DNA of 64,000 nt from an uncultured Oscillospiraceae bacterium (GTDB taxonomy: Bacteria > Bacillota > Clostridia > Oscillospirales > Oscillospiraceae). The notes below the pieces were generated by a model. That model worked only from the letters and a program-made list of their open reading frames with translations. It searched no databases and was not told the DNA's origin. Below, one piece after another: positions 9,206-17,272 of this stretch (its first letter is position 1; every line of letters begins with the position of its first letter). A program made the position numbers and the translations under genes. The stretch lies in assembly GCA_934659425.1 (NCBI GenBank), contig CAKUHU010000008.1:1-64000 (forward strand), in the 5' to 3' direction.

Positions 9206-10369
9206 TTATTCTTCTGCGGTCTCAGCCTCGCCGTCCCCTTCCTCGTCCAGGATAAGCTCCTCCTCCGGATCTTCCTCGGGGGCGCTGGCAGGCTTAATGT
9301 CGATTTTATAGCCGGTGAGTTTGGCGGCCAGGCGGGCGTTCTGTCCCTCCTTGCCGATGGCCAGGGAGAGCTGATCGTCGGGCACCACAACGCGGCAGTT
9401 TTTGCTCTCGTCCAAAGCGAAGACGGAGAGAACATCGGCGGGGGCCAGGGCGGCGGCCACATATTCCGCCGGATCCTCCGACCATTTGATGATGTCCACC
9501 TTTTCGCCCTTGAGCTCCTCCACGATGTTATTCACCCGCTGCCCCTTGGGGCCGATACAGGCGCCGATGGGATCCACATTGGGATCGGCGGACCAAACGG
9601 CCAGCTTGGTGCGGCTGCCGGCCTCCCGGGCGATGGATTTGACCTCGACAGTCCCGTCATAGATCTCGGGCACCTCCAACTCGAAGAGGCGCTTGACCAA
9701 GCCAGGGTGGGTGCGGGAGATGAGGACCTGGGGCCCCCGGGTGGAGCGGCGTACCTCCACCACATAGACTTTGATTCGCATGCCCTCCACGTAGGACTCC
9801 CCGCGGACCTGCTCGCCGGGGGCCAGATAGGCCTCCGTAAACTCGCTGCCTGAGGAGATGCGCAGAGAGACTCCTCCCGTGCGGGGATCGACACGGGTGA
9901 CAAGGCCGGTGAGGATCTCATGCTCTTTGGAGGTGAATTCATCAAAAATCATGCCCCGCTCAGCCTCCCGCATGCCCTGGATGATGACCTGACGGGCGGT
10001 CTGGGCGGCGATGCGGCCGAAGTCCCGGGTCTTGATCTCAAAGGAGACCACATCCCCCAGCATGGCCTGGGGCAGCTTGGACCGGGCATCCTCCAGGCTG
10101 ATCTCGGTGGCAGGGTTGTCCACCGTCTCCACCACGTCCTTTTTGAGGTACATCCGCACGGTGCCCTTCTCCGGGTTGGCGTCTACGATCACGTTGTCTC
10201 CGATGTCCTCGTGGTCTTTCTTATAGGCGGAGACCAGGGCCAGGGTGATCTTCTCCAGCATATAGCTTTTTGGGATGCCCTTTTCCTTCTCGATGAGGTC
10301 GATGGCGGCAAAGAACTCGGCGGCATCCAACTCATGAGAGGCCTGGGCCTTTTGATTTCTCTTCGGCAT
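9206..10369 (-). CDS. nusA: Transcription termination/antitermination factor NusA
   Basis: 387 residues from ATG 10369 (MPKRNQ). N-terminal RNA-polymerase-binding domain (to about 135), S1 domain (SGLVT-like ILTGLVTRVD), and two KH domains with GACIGPKGQRV and LAIGKEGQNARLA. A short acidic C-terminal tail (EEDPEEELILDEE) ends the protein, as in Firmicutes that lack the acidic repeats of enterobacteria. It controls pausing, termination and rRNA antitermination. Starts 24 bases after the rimP stop. Confidence 0.96.
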   Translation of the reverse strand: MPKRNQKAQASHELDAAEFFAAIDLIEKEKGIPKSYMLEKITLALVSAYKKDHEDIGDNVIVDANPEKGTVRMYLKKDVVETVDNPATEISLEDARSKLPQAMLGDVVSFEIKTRDFGRIAAQTARQVIIQGMREAERGMIFDEFTSKEHEILTGLVTRVDPRTGGVSLRISSGSEFTEAYLAPGEQVRGESYVEGMRIKVYVVEVRRSTRGPQVLISRTHPGLVKRLFELEVPEIYDGTVEVKSIAREAGSRTKLAVWSADPNVDPIGACIGPKGQRVNNIVEELKGEKVDIIKWSEDPAEYVAAALAPADVLSVFALDESKNCRVVVPDDQLSLAIGKEGQNARLAAKLTGYKIDIKPASAPEEDPEEELILDEEGDGEAETAEE

Positions 10370-10392
10370 GGTTGTCAATCTCCTTTTCCAAG

Positions 10393-10848
10393 TCAAACAC
10401 GGACATACAGGCGCACCTGCGCCACATCTTTTTTCTCAAAGGTTTTCTCCCCGGCGGAGGCAGTGATGGTGACCGCTCCATCCTCATAGGCGGAGAGGAT
10501 CCCCACCCAGTCCTTGCGGCCGTCCTGGGGGCGGTAGAGCTTGACCTCGACCTCGCTGCCGATATAGGCGGTGAAATGCTCGGGCTTTTTCAAAATCCGG
10601 TCAGCTCCGGCAGAGGAGACCTCAAAGGTGTAGCTGCCTTCGATGGGATCTGCCTCATCCAACTTGTCGCTGACAGGGCGGCTCACCGCCTCACAGTCGT
10701 TAATCGACACGCCGCCCTCCTTGTCAATGTAGAGCCGGAGGTACCACACCCCGGCCTCTTTGACATATTCCACATCCCATAAAGTGCAACCGTTGGCCTC
10801 CACGATGGGCTGCGCCAATGCCTGGACCACGTCGGTCACTTTTGCCAT
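10393..10848 (-). CDS. rimP: Ribosome maturation factor RimP
   Basis: 151 residues from ATG 10848 (MAKVTDVVQALAQP). The N-terminal domain contains LRLYIDKEGGVSINDCE and VSRPVSDKLDE, the C-terminal SH3-like domain follows. Needed for 30S assembly. It is the first gene of the operon, preceded by a promoter and a terminator-like leader hairpin. Confidence 0.95.
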   Translation of the reverse strand: MAKVTDVVQALAQPIVEANGCTLWDVEYVKEAGVWYLRLYIDKEGGVSINDCEAVSRPVSDKLDEADPIEGSYTFEVSSAGADRILKKPEHFTAYIGSEVEVKLYRPQDGRKDWVGILSAYEDGAVTITASAGEKTFEKKDVAQVRLYVRV

Positions 10849-10878
10849 GGGGCTGTCAAACCTCCCTTTCCAATCAAA

Positions 10879-10904
10879 AAGAGTGAGGAACAAGCCTCAC
10901 TCTT
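10879..10904 (-). terminator. Terminator-like hairpin in the rimP leader
   Basis: Perfect 10-bp inverted repeat (10879-10888 / 10895-10904) with a 6-base loop; on the minus strand it is followed by five T. It lies about 20 bases after the expected transcription start and about 30 bases before rimP, so it would attenuate the operon that encodes NusA. No alternative antiterminator fold was obvious. Confidence 0.6.
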
Positions 10905-10930
10905 AACATGCTACTCTTACTATCACGCTT

Positions 10931-10959
10931 AGTATACCATGAAAAAGCTTCCAATGCAA
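10931..10959 (-). promoter_or_regulatory. Sigma-A promoter of the rimP operon
   Basis: Minus strand -35 TTGCAT (10954-10959), 17-base spacer, -10 TATACT (10931-10936). Confidence 0.75.
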
Positions 10960-11094
10960 GGCCTTTTTGCAAAAAAACAGGGGCGCGGATAGAGCGCCGG
11001 TGAGGACTTTTCCGGTGAGGGATAGCAACCAGGTTTGTGGGGACGCTGACCGCTGGAAGGCGCCGGGCGGACGTGTTGTGAGGTGTGGTTTATA

Positions 11095-11140
11095 TTGGCA
11101 TTTTGCCTGGGAAGGACTATAATGAAAATTAACATTTTCT
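11095..11140 (+). promoter_or_regulatory. Promoter and palindrome upstream of the HpcH/HpaI aldolase gene
   Basis: -35 TTGGCA (11095-11100), 17-base spacer, -10 TATAAT (11118-11123). Immediately after lies the inverted repeat GAAAAT-TAAC-ATTTTC (11124-11139), well placed for a repressor. A 110-base leader without recognised structure follows. The remaining stretch back to the rimP promoter holds nothing I recognise. Confidence 0.65.
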
Positions 11141-11252
11141 GAAAATCACGGCGGGGAAACGGTATGATAGAGAGTCCAGGCGATGCGGCGGAGAAATTTT
11201 TCGCCGCGAAAAGGAAAAACAAAATTTTAAGCGGGAATATCGGGGGCATCAT

Positions 11253-12044
11253 ATGAAAGAAAATAAGATCAGACGGCTTTTGGACGGTCAAAACCCCACC
11301 ACCTCCACCAGACTGTGGAGCACCTGGCCCTTTTACACGGAAGTGATCGGGGAGACGGGAAATTTTGACTATGTGGAGTTTGTGGCGGAATATGCGCCCT
11401 TCACCCATGCCGATCTGGAAAATTTGGCCCGGGCCGCGGAGCTGAAGGATATGGGGACCATGATCAAGGTGGATTTTCAAAACCGGGGCTATGTGGCGCA
11501 GAAGGCGGTGGCGGCGGGGTTCCAAGCCATCAATTTTGCAGATCATCACACCGCCGATGAAGTGCGGGAGAGCATTGTCATGATGAAGCCGGACTGTCTG
11601 GGCCATGGCCGATTTGGCTACCCCAACCGCCGGTACATCGGGACCCAGTCCCACTTGGGGCAGATGGACCATGCCGAGCGGCTGGATGACATCGTGCTGT
11701 GCTTTATGATTGAGAAGAAAGAGGCCATGGAGCACATTGAAGAGATCTGCTCTGTGCCGGGGGTGGACATGGTACAGTTCGGCCCCTCAGACTATTCCAT
11801 GAGCGTGGGAAAAAACCGCTCTGAATATGCAGCGGAGTGCAGAGATGCTGAGCGCAGGATGATAGAGACCGCCCTGAGGCACGGGGTCCAGCCCCGCTGT
11901 GAAATCGCGGCACCGGAGGAGGCGGAGTACTACATCTCCTTGGGCGTGAGACACTTTTCCTTGGGAGATCAGTTGAAGATCCTGAAGAAATTCTGGATCG
12001 ATGAGGGGAAACGGATCCGGGAGATCGCGGATTCCCTGGGGTAA
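11253..12044 (+). CDS. HpcH/HpaI family aldolase
   Basis: 263 residues with the class II, metal-dependent HpcH/HpaI (citrate-lyase-like TIM barrel) pattern: FVEYVEF-type strand near residue 40, KVDFQNRGYVAQKAVAAG (about 76-93) and VDMVQFGPSDYSMSVG (about 171-186). Family members cleave 4-hydroxy-2-oxoacids to pyruvate and an aldehyde or handle related malyl/citramalyl compounds; the substrate here cannot be told from the sequence. Single-gene unit with its own promoter, operator-like palindrome and terminator. Confidence 0.8.
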   Translation: MKENKIRRLLDGQNPTTSTRLWSTWPFYTEVIGETGNFDYVEFVAEYAPFTHADLENLARAAELKDMGTMIKVDFQNRGYVAQKAVAAGFQAINFADHHTADEVRESIVMMKPDCLGHGRFGYPNRRYIGTQSHLGQMDHAERLDDIVLCFMIEKKEAMEHIEEICSVPGVDMVQFGPSDYSMSVGKNRSEYAAECRDAERRMIETALRHGVQPRCEIAAPEEAEYYISLGVRHFSLGDQLKILKKFWIDEGKRIREIADSLG

Positions 12045-12064
12045 ACGATAGCTGATATCATTTC

Positions 12065-12098
12065 AGCGGCCGCGGCAGTTCTTTCTGCCGCGGCCGCT
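12065..12098 (+). terminator. Terminator of the aldolase gene
   Basis: 14-bp GC-rich perfect arms (12065-12078 / 12085-12098) with a 6-base loop followed by TT. Confidence 0.75.
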
Positions 12099-12111
12099 TT
12101 CTGTTGCGGTG

Positions 12112-12149
12112 GAAAAATCCCGCCCCAGAGCATTGCTCCGGGGCGGGAT
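12112..12149 (-). terminator. Terminator of the EF-G paralogue gene
   Basis: Minus-strand hairpin (14-bp arms with one mismatch, 12116-12149) followed by TTTTT, 18 bases after the stop codon. Confidence 0.8.
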
Positions 12150-12166
12150 GGATCGATTATATCGTG

Positions 12167-14245
12167 TCAGTTGTCCAGCTCGCCCATGGCCTTGGCATCG
12201 GCGATGGCCTTCTCCTGGACCGCGGGAGGTGCCTCCTCGTAGCGGATAAAGTGGAAGGTGAAGGAACCTCGGCCTTGGGTCATGGAGCGCAGGTCGATGG
12301 CATAGCGGCCCATCTCAGCCATGGGGACCTCGGCCTCCAGGATTTGATTGCCCTCTCCGTCGGGGTTCATGCCCAGGACCCGGCCCCGGCGCTTGGTGAT
12401 GTCGCCCATAATGTCGCCCATGTAGCTGTCGGGGATGGTGACCTTCAGTTCGCCGATAGGCTCCAGCAGGGTGGGATTGGCCTGGGGCATGCCTGCCTTA
12501 TAGGCCAGCTGGGTGGCGGTCTTAAAGGCCATTTCAGAGGAATCCACCGGGTGGTAGGATCCATCATACAAGGTGGCCTTCAGATTCACAACGGGGTATC
12601 CGGCCAGCACGCCGTGCTGAACTGCGTCCCGGATCCCCTTCTCCACCGCGGGGAAGTAGTTCTTGGGCACCGCACCGCCGACCACTTCCTCGCAGAACTG
12701 CACCTCTTCCGTATCGCCGGGCTCGAAGCGGATCCACACATCGCCGAACTGGCCGTGGCCGCCGGTCTGCTTCTTGTGGCGGCCCTGGATTTCCACCTTT
12801 TTCCGGATCTTCTCCCGGTATGCCACGCGGGGCTCAGAGAGCTCGGCTTCCACGGAGAAGCGGTTTTTCAGCCGGGAGACGATGACATCCATCTGCATAT
12901 CACCGGTGCCTGAGACCACCATCTGCCGGGTCTCTGCATTATTGACCCAGGAGAAGGAGGGATCTTCCTCGTTCAGACGGATGAGGCCGCCGGCGATCTT
13001 GTCCTCCTGTCCCTTGGTTTTGGGGGAAATGGCCACGGAGTAGCAGGGCTCGGGGAAGGCGATGGCCTCAATTTTTACCACCTTGCGGGCGTCGCACAGG
13101 GTGTCGCCCGTTTTCAGTTTATCCATTTTGCCCACAGCGCCGATGTCACCGCACTGCAGTTCCTTGACCTCTTCGGCCTTCTTGCCCCTCATGATATAGA
13201 GCCGGCCCAGCTTCTCTGTCTCACCGGTACGGGCATTCACCACGGGCATATCCGGCTTGACAGAGCCGGAGAGGACTTTGATGTAGGAGTATTTTCCATA
13301 CTGGTCGGACACGGTTTTCCAGACAAAGGCGGCGGGCAGGGCACCGGGCGAGGCCACAAACGCGTCGATTTCGCCCTCTGCATTTTCCGCCATCAGAGGC
13401 CGTCCCTCTAAGGGATTGGGCAGCAGTTCAATGATGGTGTCCATCAGCATCCGGGTGCCCAGGGCGGAGACGGCGGAGCCGCAGACCACCGGGAACAGGG
13501 ACAACTCCCGTACACCGGTCCGAAGGCCCTGGATCATCTCGGCATAGGTAAAGTCCTCGCCACTGAAATATTTATCCATCATCTCTTCGCTGGTCTCAGC
13601 CACAGACTCCTTCAAAGCGTCGTACAGCTCATCCAGCACGGACAGCTTATCCTCGGGTACGTCGATCTCCACCCGCTGCCCCTTGGGTCCCATCTCAAAG
13701 GCCCGCTTTTGAAGCACGTCGATGATGCCGATGACCTTCTTATCGGCATCCCAAATGGGGGCCACCACAGGGGCGATGTTCTTGCCAAACCGCTCCCGCA
13801 GGGTGGCAAAGGCGGCGTTGTAGTCGGAGTTCTCCTCGTCAGTCTTGGAGACGTAGAGGATGCGGGGAAGCTTCCGGTCGGCGCAGTATTTCCAGGCTTT
13901 TTCCGCGCCCACGCTCATGCCTGATTTGGCCGAGCAGACGATGACGGCGGCATCGGCGGCCTGGAGGGCCTCCACCACCTCGCCGGAAAAGTCGAAGTAA
14001 CCCGGTGTGTCCAAAATGTTGATCTTACAGCCGTTATATTCTACGGGAAGGACAGAGGTGGAGATGGAAATCTGGCGCTTGGACTCCTCAGGATCGTAAT
14101 CACTGACGGTATTGCCATCGGCCACTTTGCCCAGCCGGTCGGTTCCGCCGGTGAGATAAAGCATACTTTCCGCCAGGGAGGTCTTTCCGTTGCCACCGTG
14201 CCCCAGCAGGCAGACGTTGCGGATGTTTTGTGCGGAATAGCTCAT
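12167..14245 (-). CDS. Elongation factor G paralogue (EF-G2 type GTPase)
   Basis: 692 residues with full EF-G architecture: G domain, domain II, and domains III-V (GGHGQFGDVWIRFEPGD near 520). It differs from canonical EF-G at the nucleotide site: the P-loop is GHGGNGKTSLAE rather than GHIDAGKTT, and the NKxD motif is replaced by SKTD. These are features of the EF-G2-like subfamily of Firmicutes and Actinobacteria, whose role (late translation, stress, recycling or none in translocation) is not settled. The true fusA normally sits with rpsL/rpsG/tuf, absent here. ATG 14245 is supported by AAGGAGAGG just upstream. Confidence 0.9.
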   Translation of the reverse strand: MSYSAQNIRNVCLLGHGGNGKTSLAESMLYLTGGTDRLGKVADGNTVSDYDPEESKRQISISTSVLPVEYNGCKINILDTPGYFDFSGEVVEALQAADAAVIVCSAKSGMSVGAEKAWKYCADRKLPRILYVSKTDEENSDYNAAFATLRERFGKNIAPVVAPIWDADKKVIGIIDVLQKRAFEMGPKGQRVEIDVPEDKLSVLDELYDALKESVAETSEEMMDKYFSGEDFTYAEMIQGLRTGVRELSLFPVVCGSAVSALGTRMLMDTIIELLPNPLEGRPLMAENAEGEIDAFVASPGALPAAFVWKTVSDQYGKYSYIKVLSGSVKPDMPVVNARTGETEKLGRLYIMRGKKAEEVKELQCGDIGAVGKMDKLKTGDTLCDARKVVKIEAIAFPEPCYSVAISPKTKGQEDKIAGGLIRLNEEDPSFSWVNNAETRQMVVSGTGDMQMDVIVSRLKNRFSVEAELSEPRVAYREKIRKKVEIQGRHKKQTGGHGQFGDVWIRFEPGDTEEVQFCEEVVGGAVPKNYFPAVEKGIRDAVQHGVLAGYPVVNLKATLYDGSYHPVDSSEMAFKTATQLAYKAGMPQANPTLLEPIGELKVTIPDSYMGDIMGDITKRRGRVLGMNPDGEGNQILEAEVPMAEMGRYAIDLRSMTQGRGSFTFHFIRYEEAPPAVQEKAIADAKAMGELDN

Positions 14246-14313
14246 ATGGTTCCTCTCCTTACGTTTATGGGTTGACAGTGGGGAAGATGGAGACAACTTC
14301 ACTGTTCTTGTTC

Positions 14314-14342
14314 ATTATAACGCAAGATGGCCGCAATGACAA
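14314..14342 (-). promoter_or_regulatory. Sigma-A promoter of the EF-G paralogue
   Basis: Minus strand -35 TTGTCA (14337-14342), 17-base spacer, -10 TATAAT (14314-14319); about 65-base leader to the start codon. Confidence 0.75.
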
Positions 14343-14382
14343 CAAAAAAATTGAGAAAAATGCACAGAGGAGGAAGGCGTAT

Positions 14383-14414
14383 AAAAAAGCAGCGGCTTTT
14401 ACCGCTGCTTTTTT
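14383..14414. terminator. Terminator after the anti-sigma factor gene
   Basis: AAAAAAGCAGCGG / CCGCTGCTTTTTT inverted repeat with a short loop; U-run on either strand, 16 bases after the anti-sigma stop codon. Confidence 0.8.
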
Positions 14415-14429
14415 ATCGGGGTTGAGGTT

Positions 14430-15362
14430 TTATTCTTCGGCTGTGGTGTTTATTACGGACTCGGTGGCCAAGTCCACAAGGGCGCTGGCAGAGGTGTCAT
14501 TCCATAAGCAGGTGACAGGAAAATATCCGTCTTCCGTGGCCGGGCCGCAGCACAGAACAGCGGCGGAGCCGTCGGAGAGGGAGAGCTGCAGGGTGAGGGC
14601 GTCCGGATCATATACAGCGGAGCCCAGATCTTCCTCTGGAAAGAGAGCTTGGGCATACAGGGCCATGGCTTGACGCTCGGACTCCTGGGAGGACAACGGG
14701 GCAAAGGACGGATCGGTGTTCCCGCCGAGGCCGTTGAGTGATATGAAGGGATGGGAGCTGGCCGTAGATCCCTGAAGATCTGCAGTGCTGGACCGCTCTT
14801 CAGGGGAGTTTACGGTGTCGGAAGCTTTCCCTGCGTCTGTCTTTGCAAAGGCGACTGGGATGGAGGGCTCTGCCTGCTTTGTACTGGAAAAGTTTCCCGT
14901 GGCGGTGTTTGAAGTGGCATCCCCGCTGGTGGTATCAGAGGAAAAAGAGTAGGGGGCGGCCTCGGCGGCAATGGCCTCCCGGTCATCAATGCCGACCTCC
15001 GCGGCGGCAGGCGATTTACTGCTGCTGTCCATCAAAGCGGGGATACTGGCTCCTGTGAAGATCACGGCCAGGACAGCGGCGCAGGCGGCCCATCTGCGCC
15101 ACTGGCGGTGGGAGGTCTTGGGGGCCGCGGGGATCACTTGATCGGCGGCGACGGCAAACATGATCCGCTCTGTAAGCCCCTCTGGGGGCTCGACCCGAGG
15201 CAGGTCGGCCAGAGCGGCGCGGACCGACGCAAGCTCCTCCGACAGGGCTTGGCAGTCGGGACATTGGTCCAGATGGATTTTCAGCTCCGCCGCTTCCTGG
15301 GGAGAAAGGACCCCATCCAGCGCGGCGCTGATGAGCTGCCTATATTTTTCACACTCGGACAT
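14430..15362 (-). CDS. Putative membrane anti-sigma factor (zf-HC2 domain)
   Basis: 310 residues. The N-terminal zinc-binding anti-sigma domain has the H-x3-C-x2-C pattern (HLDQCPDC, about 30-37). One membrane segment lies at about 92-109 (WAACAAVLAVIFTGASI), followed by a long Ser/Thr-rich, low-complexity external region and a C-terminal globular part. Located 34 bases downstream of an ECF sigma gene, the standard pairing in which the anti-sigma holds the sigma factor at the membrane until a signal triggers release. The extracellular part shows no known sensor domain. Confidence 0.82.
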   Translation of the reverse strand: MSECEKYRQLISAALDGVLSPQEAAELKIHLDQCPDCQALSEELASVRAALADLPRVEPPEGLTERIMFAVAADQVIPAAPKTSHRQWRRWAACAAVLAVIFTGASIPALMDSSSKSPAAAEVGIDDREAIAAEAAPYSFSSDTTSGDATSNTATGNFSSTKQAEPSIPVAFAKTDAGKASDTVNSPEERSSTADLQGSTASSHPFISLNGLGGNTDPSFAPLSSQESERQAMALYAQALFPEEDLGSAVYDPDALTLQLSLSDGSAAVLCCGPATEDGYFPVTCLWNDTSASALVDLATESVINTTAEE

Positions 15363-15396
15363 GGGATACCTTCTCTCTATGGCTATTTGGCGTCAA

Positions 15397-15987
15397 CTAC
15401 CCTTTGGACGGCGGAGGAGCGGAAAAGTTCCCTGTTTTTTTGAGAAAATCCCGCAGGGACAGCCGGGCCCGGGCGAGTCGGGATTTTACCGTGCCCTCTT
15501 CCAAATCGAGGCATTGGGCGATCTCCTGATAAGTGAGTCCTTCTATTTCCCGCAGCAGAAGAACTTGTCGGTGATCGGGAGAGAGGGCGGATAACCCTTG
15601 CTGGACAGCCCTTTGGAGCTCCCTGCGCTCCAGCCCCCGCTCTGGAGACCACCGCTCATCGGGGATTTGCACCTGGCGGTCCTCTTCCTCGTCATCGGCC
15701 AGCGTCATGGACAGCCCGGAGCGGCGCTTCTCCCGGCGGAGGAAATCAATGCAGGCGTTGGCGGTGAGCCGGTAGAGCCAGGTGGAGAAGGCACTCTGGC
15801 CGTTGAACCGGGCCAGTCCCCGCCAGGCATTGAGAAAGGCCTCCTGAGTGAGGTCGGCGGCATCGTCGGGATTGGCTGTCATCCGATAGGCCAGATTGTA
15901 GACAAGACTCTGGTTGGCTGCCACCAGCTGTGCAAAGGCGTCTTGATCGCCCTGCTGGGCCGCCTGGATCAGTTCTTTCTCTATCAC
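15397..15987 (-). CDS. ECF RNA polymerase sigma factor (sigma-W/RpoE-like)
   Basis: 196 residues. Region 2 contains YRMTANPDDAADLTQEAFLN, and region 4 LLREIEGLTYQEIAQCLDLEEGTVKSRLARAR. The start is a GTG at 15987 with AGGTGAG about 7 bases upstream. It lies between dusB (33-base gap) and the anti-sigma gene, so all three probably share a transcript. Target promoters are unknown. Confidence 0.92.
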   Translation of the reverse strand: MIEKELIQAAQQGDQDAFAQLVAANQSLVYNLAYRMTANPDDAADLTQEAFLNAWRGLARFNGQSAFSTWLYRLTANACIDFLRREKRRSGLSMTLADDEEEDRQVQIPDERWSPERGLERRELQRAVQQGLSALSPDHRQVLLLREIEGLTYQEIAQCLDLEEGTVKSRLARARLSLRDFLKKTGNFSAPPPSKG

Positions 15988-16020
15988 CGCATTCTCACCT
16001 GCCTTTCCTGCAAGATCAAA

Positions 16021-17001
16021 TTATTCCGGATCCCTCAGATCCCGTTTGATCCCCTCTGTGATCTTATAGAGCTGTTCCATGGTCTCCACTTTACAAATCT
16101 GTTCCTTATAATACCCGGCGAAGGGGATACCCTTCAGATACCAGGCGTAGTGTTTCCGGGCCTCCAGACAGGCGATGTGCTCTCCCTTCTGCGCCGCGGC
16201 CAGCTCGATCTGCTCTACGGCGGTGTCGCACCGCTGGGAGAGCGGGGGCCTGGGGGGGATGGGTTTTCCCTCTAAAGCGGCGGCACACTGCTGGAAGAGC
16301 CAGGGATTTCCAAAGCATCCCCGGCCGATCATGGCCATATCCGCTCCAGTGCGCTTGAGAAGCTCCGCCGCGTCCTGAGGGGAAAACACATCCCCGTTGG
16401 CGATGACCGGGATGGAGAGGGCCTCCTTCACCTGGCGGATGGCGCCCCAATCCGCCCTGCCTGAGTACATTTGTACTTTGGTGCGGCCATGGACGGCGAT
16501 GGCGGACACCCCGGTGTCCTCCAAGCGACGGGAGAGCTCCAGATAGTTGAGGTGCCCTTTGTCCCAGCCCAGGCGGATCTTGGCGGTGACTGGACGGCCG
16601 CCTGCCCCCCGGATGACGGCGGCGGCCACCCTGGCGGCCTTCTCGGGGTCCCTGGCCAGACCGGAGCCCTCCCCGTTGTTGCACACCTTGGGCACCGGGC
16701 AGCCCATGTTGATGTCGATCACATCTGCCCCGGCGTACTCCACCGCCTTGGCGGCGGCCTGCTCCATGGCCTCCTCGTCACAGCCGAAGAGTTGGACGGC
16801 GGCGGGATGTTCCCCTGCCCCCAATTTCAGAAGGGGGAGGGTCTTTTTGTCTTGATAGCAAAGGGCCTTGGCCGACACCATCTCGGTGACGGTATACCCT
16901 GCACCCAGCCGCCGGCAGATAGTACGGAAGGCCAGATCTGTGACCCCTGCCATGGGGGCAAGGGCCAGGCGGGAAGGGATATCTATATTGCCGATTTTCA
17001 A
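16021..17001 (-). CDS. dusB: tRNA-dihydrouridine synthase, DusB type
   Basis: 326 residues of the FMN-dependent Dus TIM barrel. Seen: LAPMAGVTDLAFR (about 14-26), VIDINMGCPVPKVC (with the catalytic Cys, about 94-107), VHGRTKVQMYSG and GNGDVFS-like VIANGDVFSPQDA. It reduces uridines in the D-loop of tRNAs. First gene of the dusB-sigma-anti-sigma unit. Confidence 0.93.
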   Translation of the reverse strand: MKIGNIDIPSRLALAPMAGVTDLAFRTICRRLGAGYTVTEMVSAKALCYQDKKTLPLLKLGAGEHPAAVQLFGCDEEAMEQAAAKAVEYAGADVIDINMGCPVPKVCNNGEGSGLARDPEKAARVAAAVIRGAGGRPVTAKIRLGWDKGHLNYLELSRRLEDTGVSAIAVHGRTKVQMYSGRADWGAIRQVKEALSIPVIANGDVFSPQDAAELLKRTGADMAMIGRGCFGNPWLFQQCAAALEGKPIPPRPPLSQRCDTAVEQIELAAAQKGEHIACLEARKHYAWYLKGIPFAGYYKEQICKVETMEQLYKITEGIKRDLRDPE

Positions 17002-17142
17002 GGGCGATTCTCCTGTTCTAACATGTCAGCGGCCTGTCGGGGAGCGGGCTGGGAGTGAATGCATTTGAAAGCATCCCGCCCCGTATTCCTGCGTTTGAGA
17101 GGCCGTCCCCTGGCTGGGCCTATTTTAACATGGTTCACCCCA

Positions 17143-17223
17143 TTTGACAATCCGGAAGGGGCCAGAAACCGGAAGGGTGTCCCCATATTTCGCCACGGAT
17201 TTTCCAGTATTTGGAATATACTG
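17143..17223 (+). promoter_or_regulatory. Control region upstream of spoIIE
   Basis: A -10-like TATACT (17217-17222) has no good -35 at 17 bases. It is embedded in a perfect inverted repeat CAGTAT-TTGGAAT-ATACTG (17205-17223). About 70 bases upstream, the minus strand reads TTGTCAAA (17143-17150), matching the Spo0A box core TTGTCRAA. In Bacillus spoIIE is activated by Spo0A~P; the same is inferred here. The 271-base gap back to dusB contains nothing else recognised. Confidence 0.4.
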
Positions 17224-17272
17224 TCTATGAAATGGGGCCCCGCGGGGGCTGTATACATAGGAGGAAGCAGCA

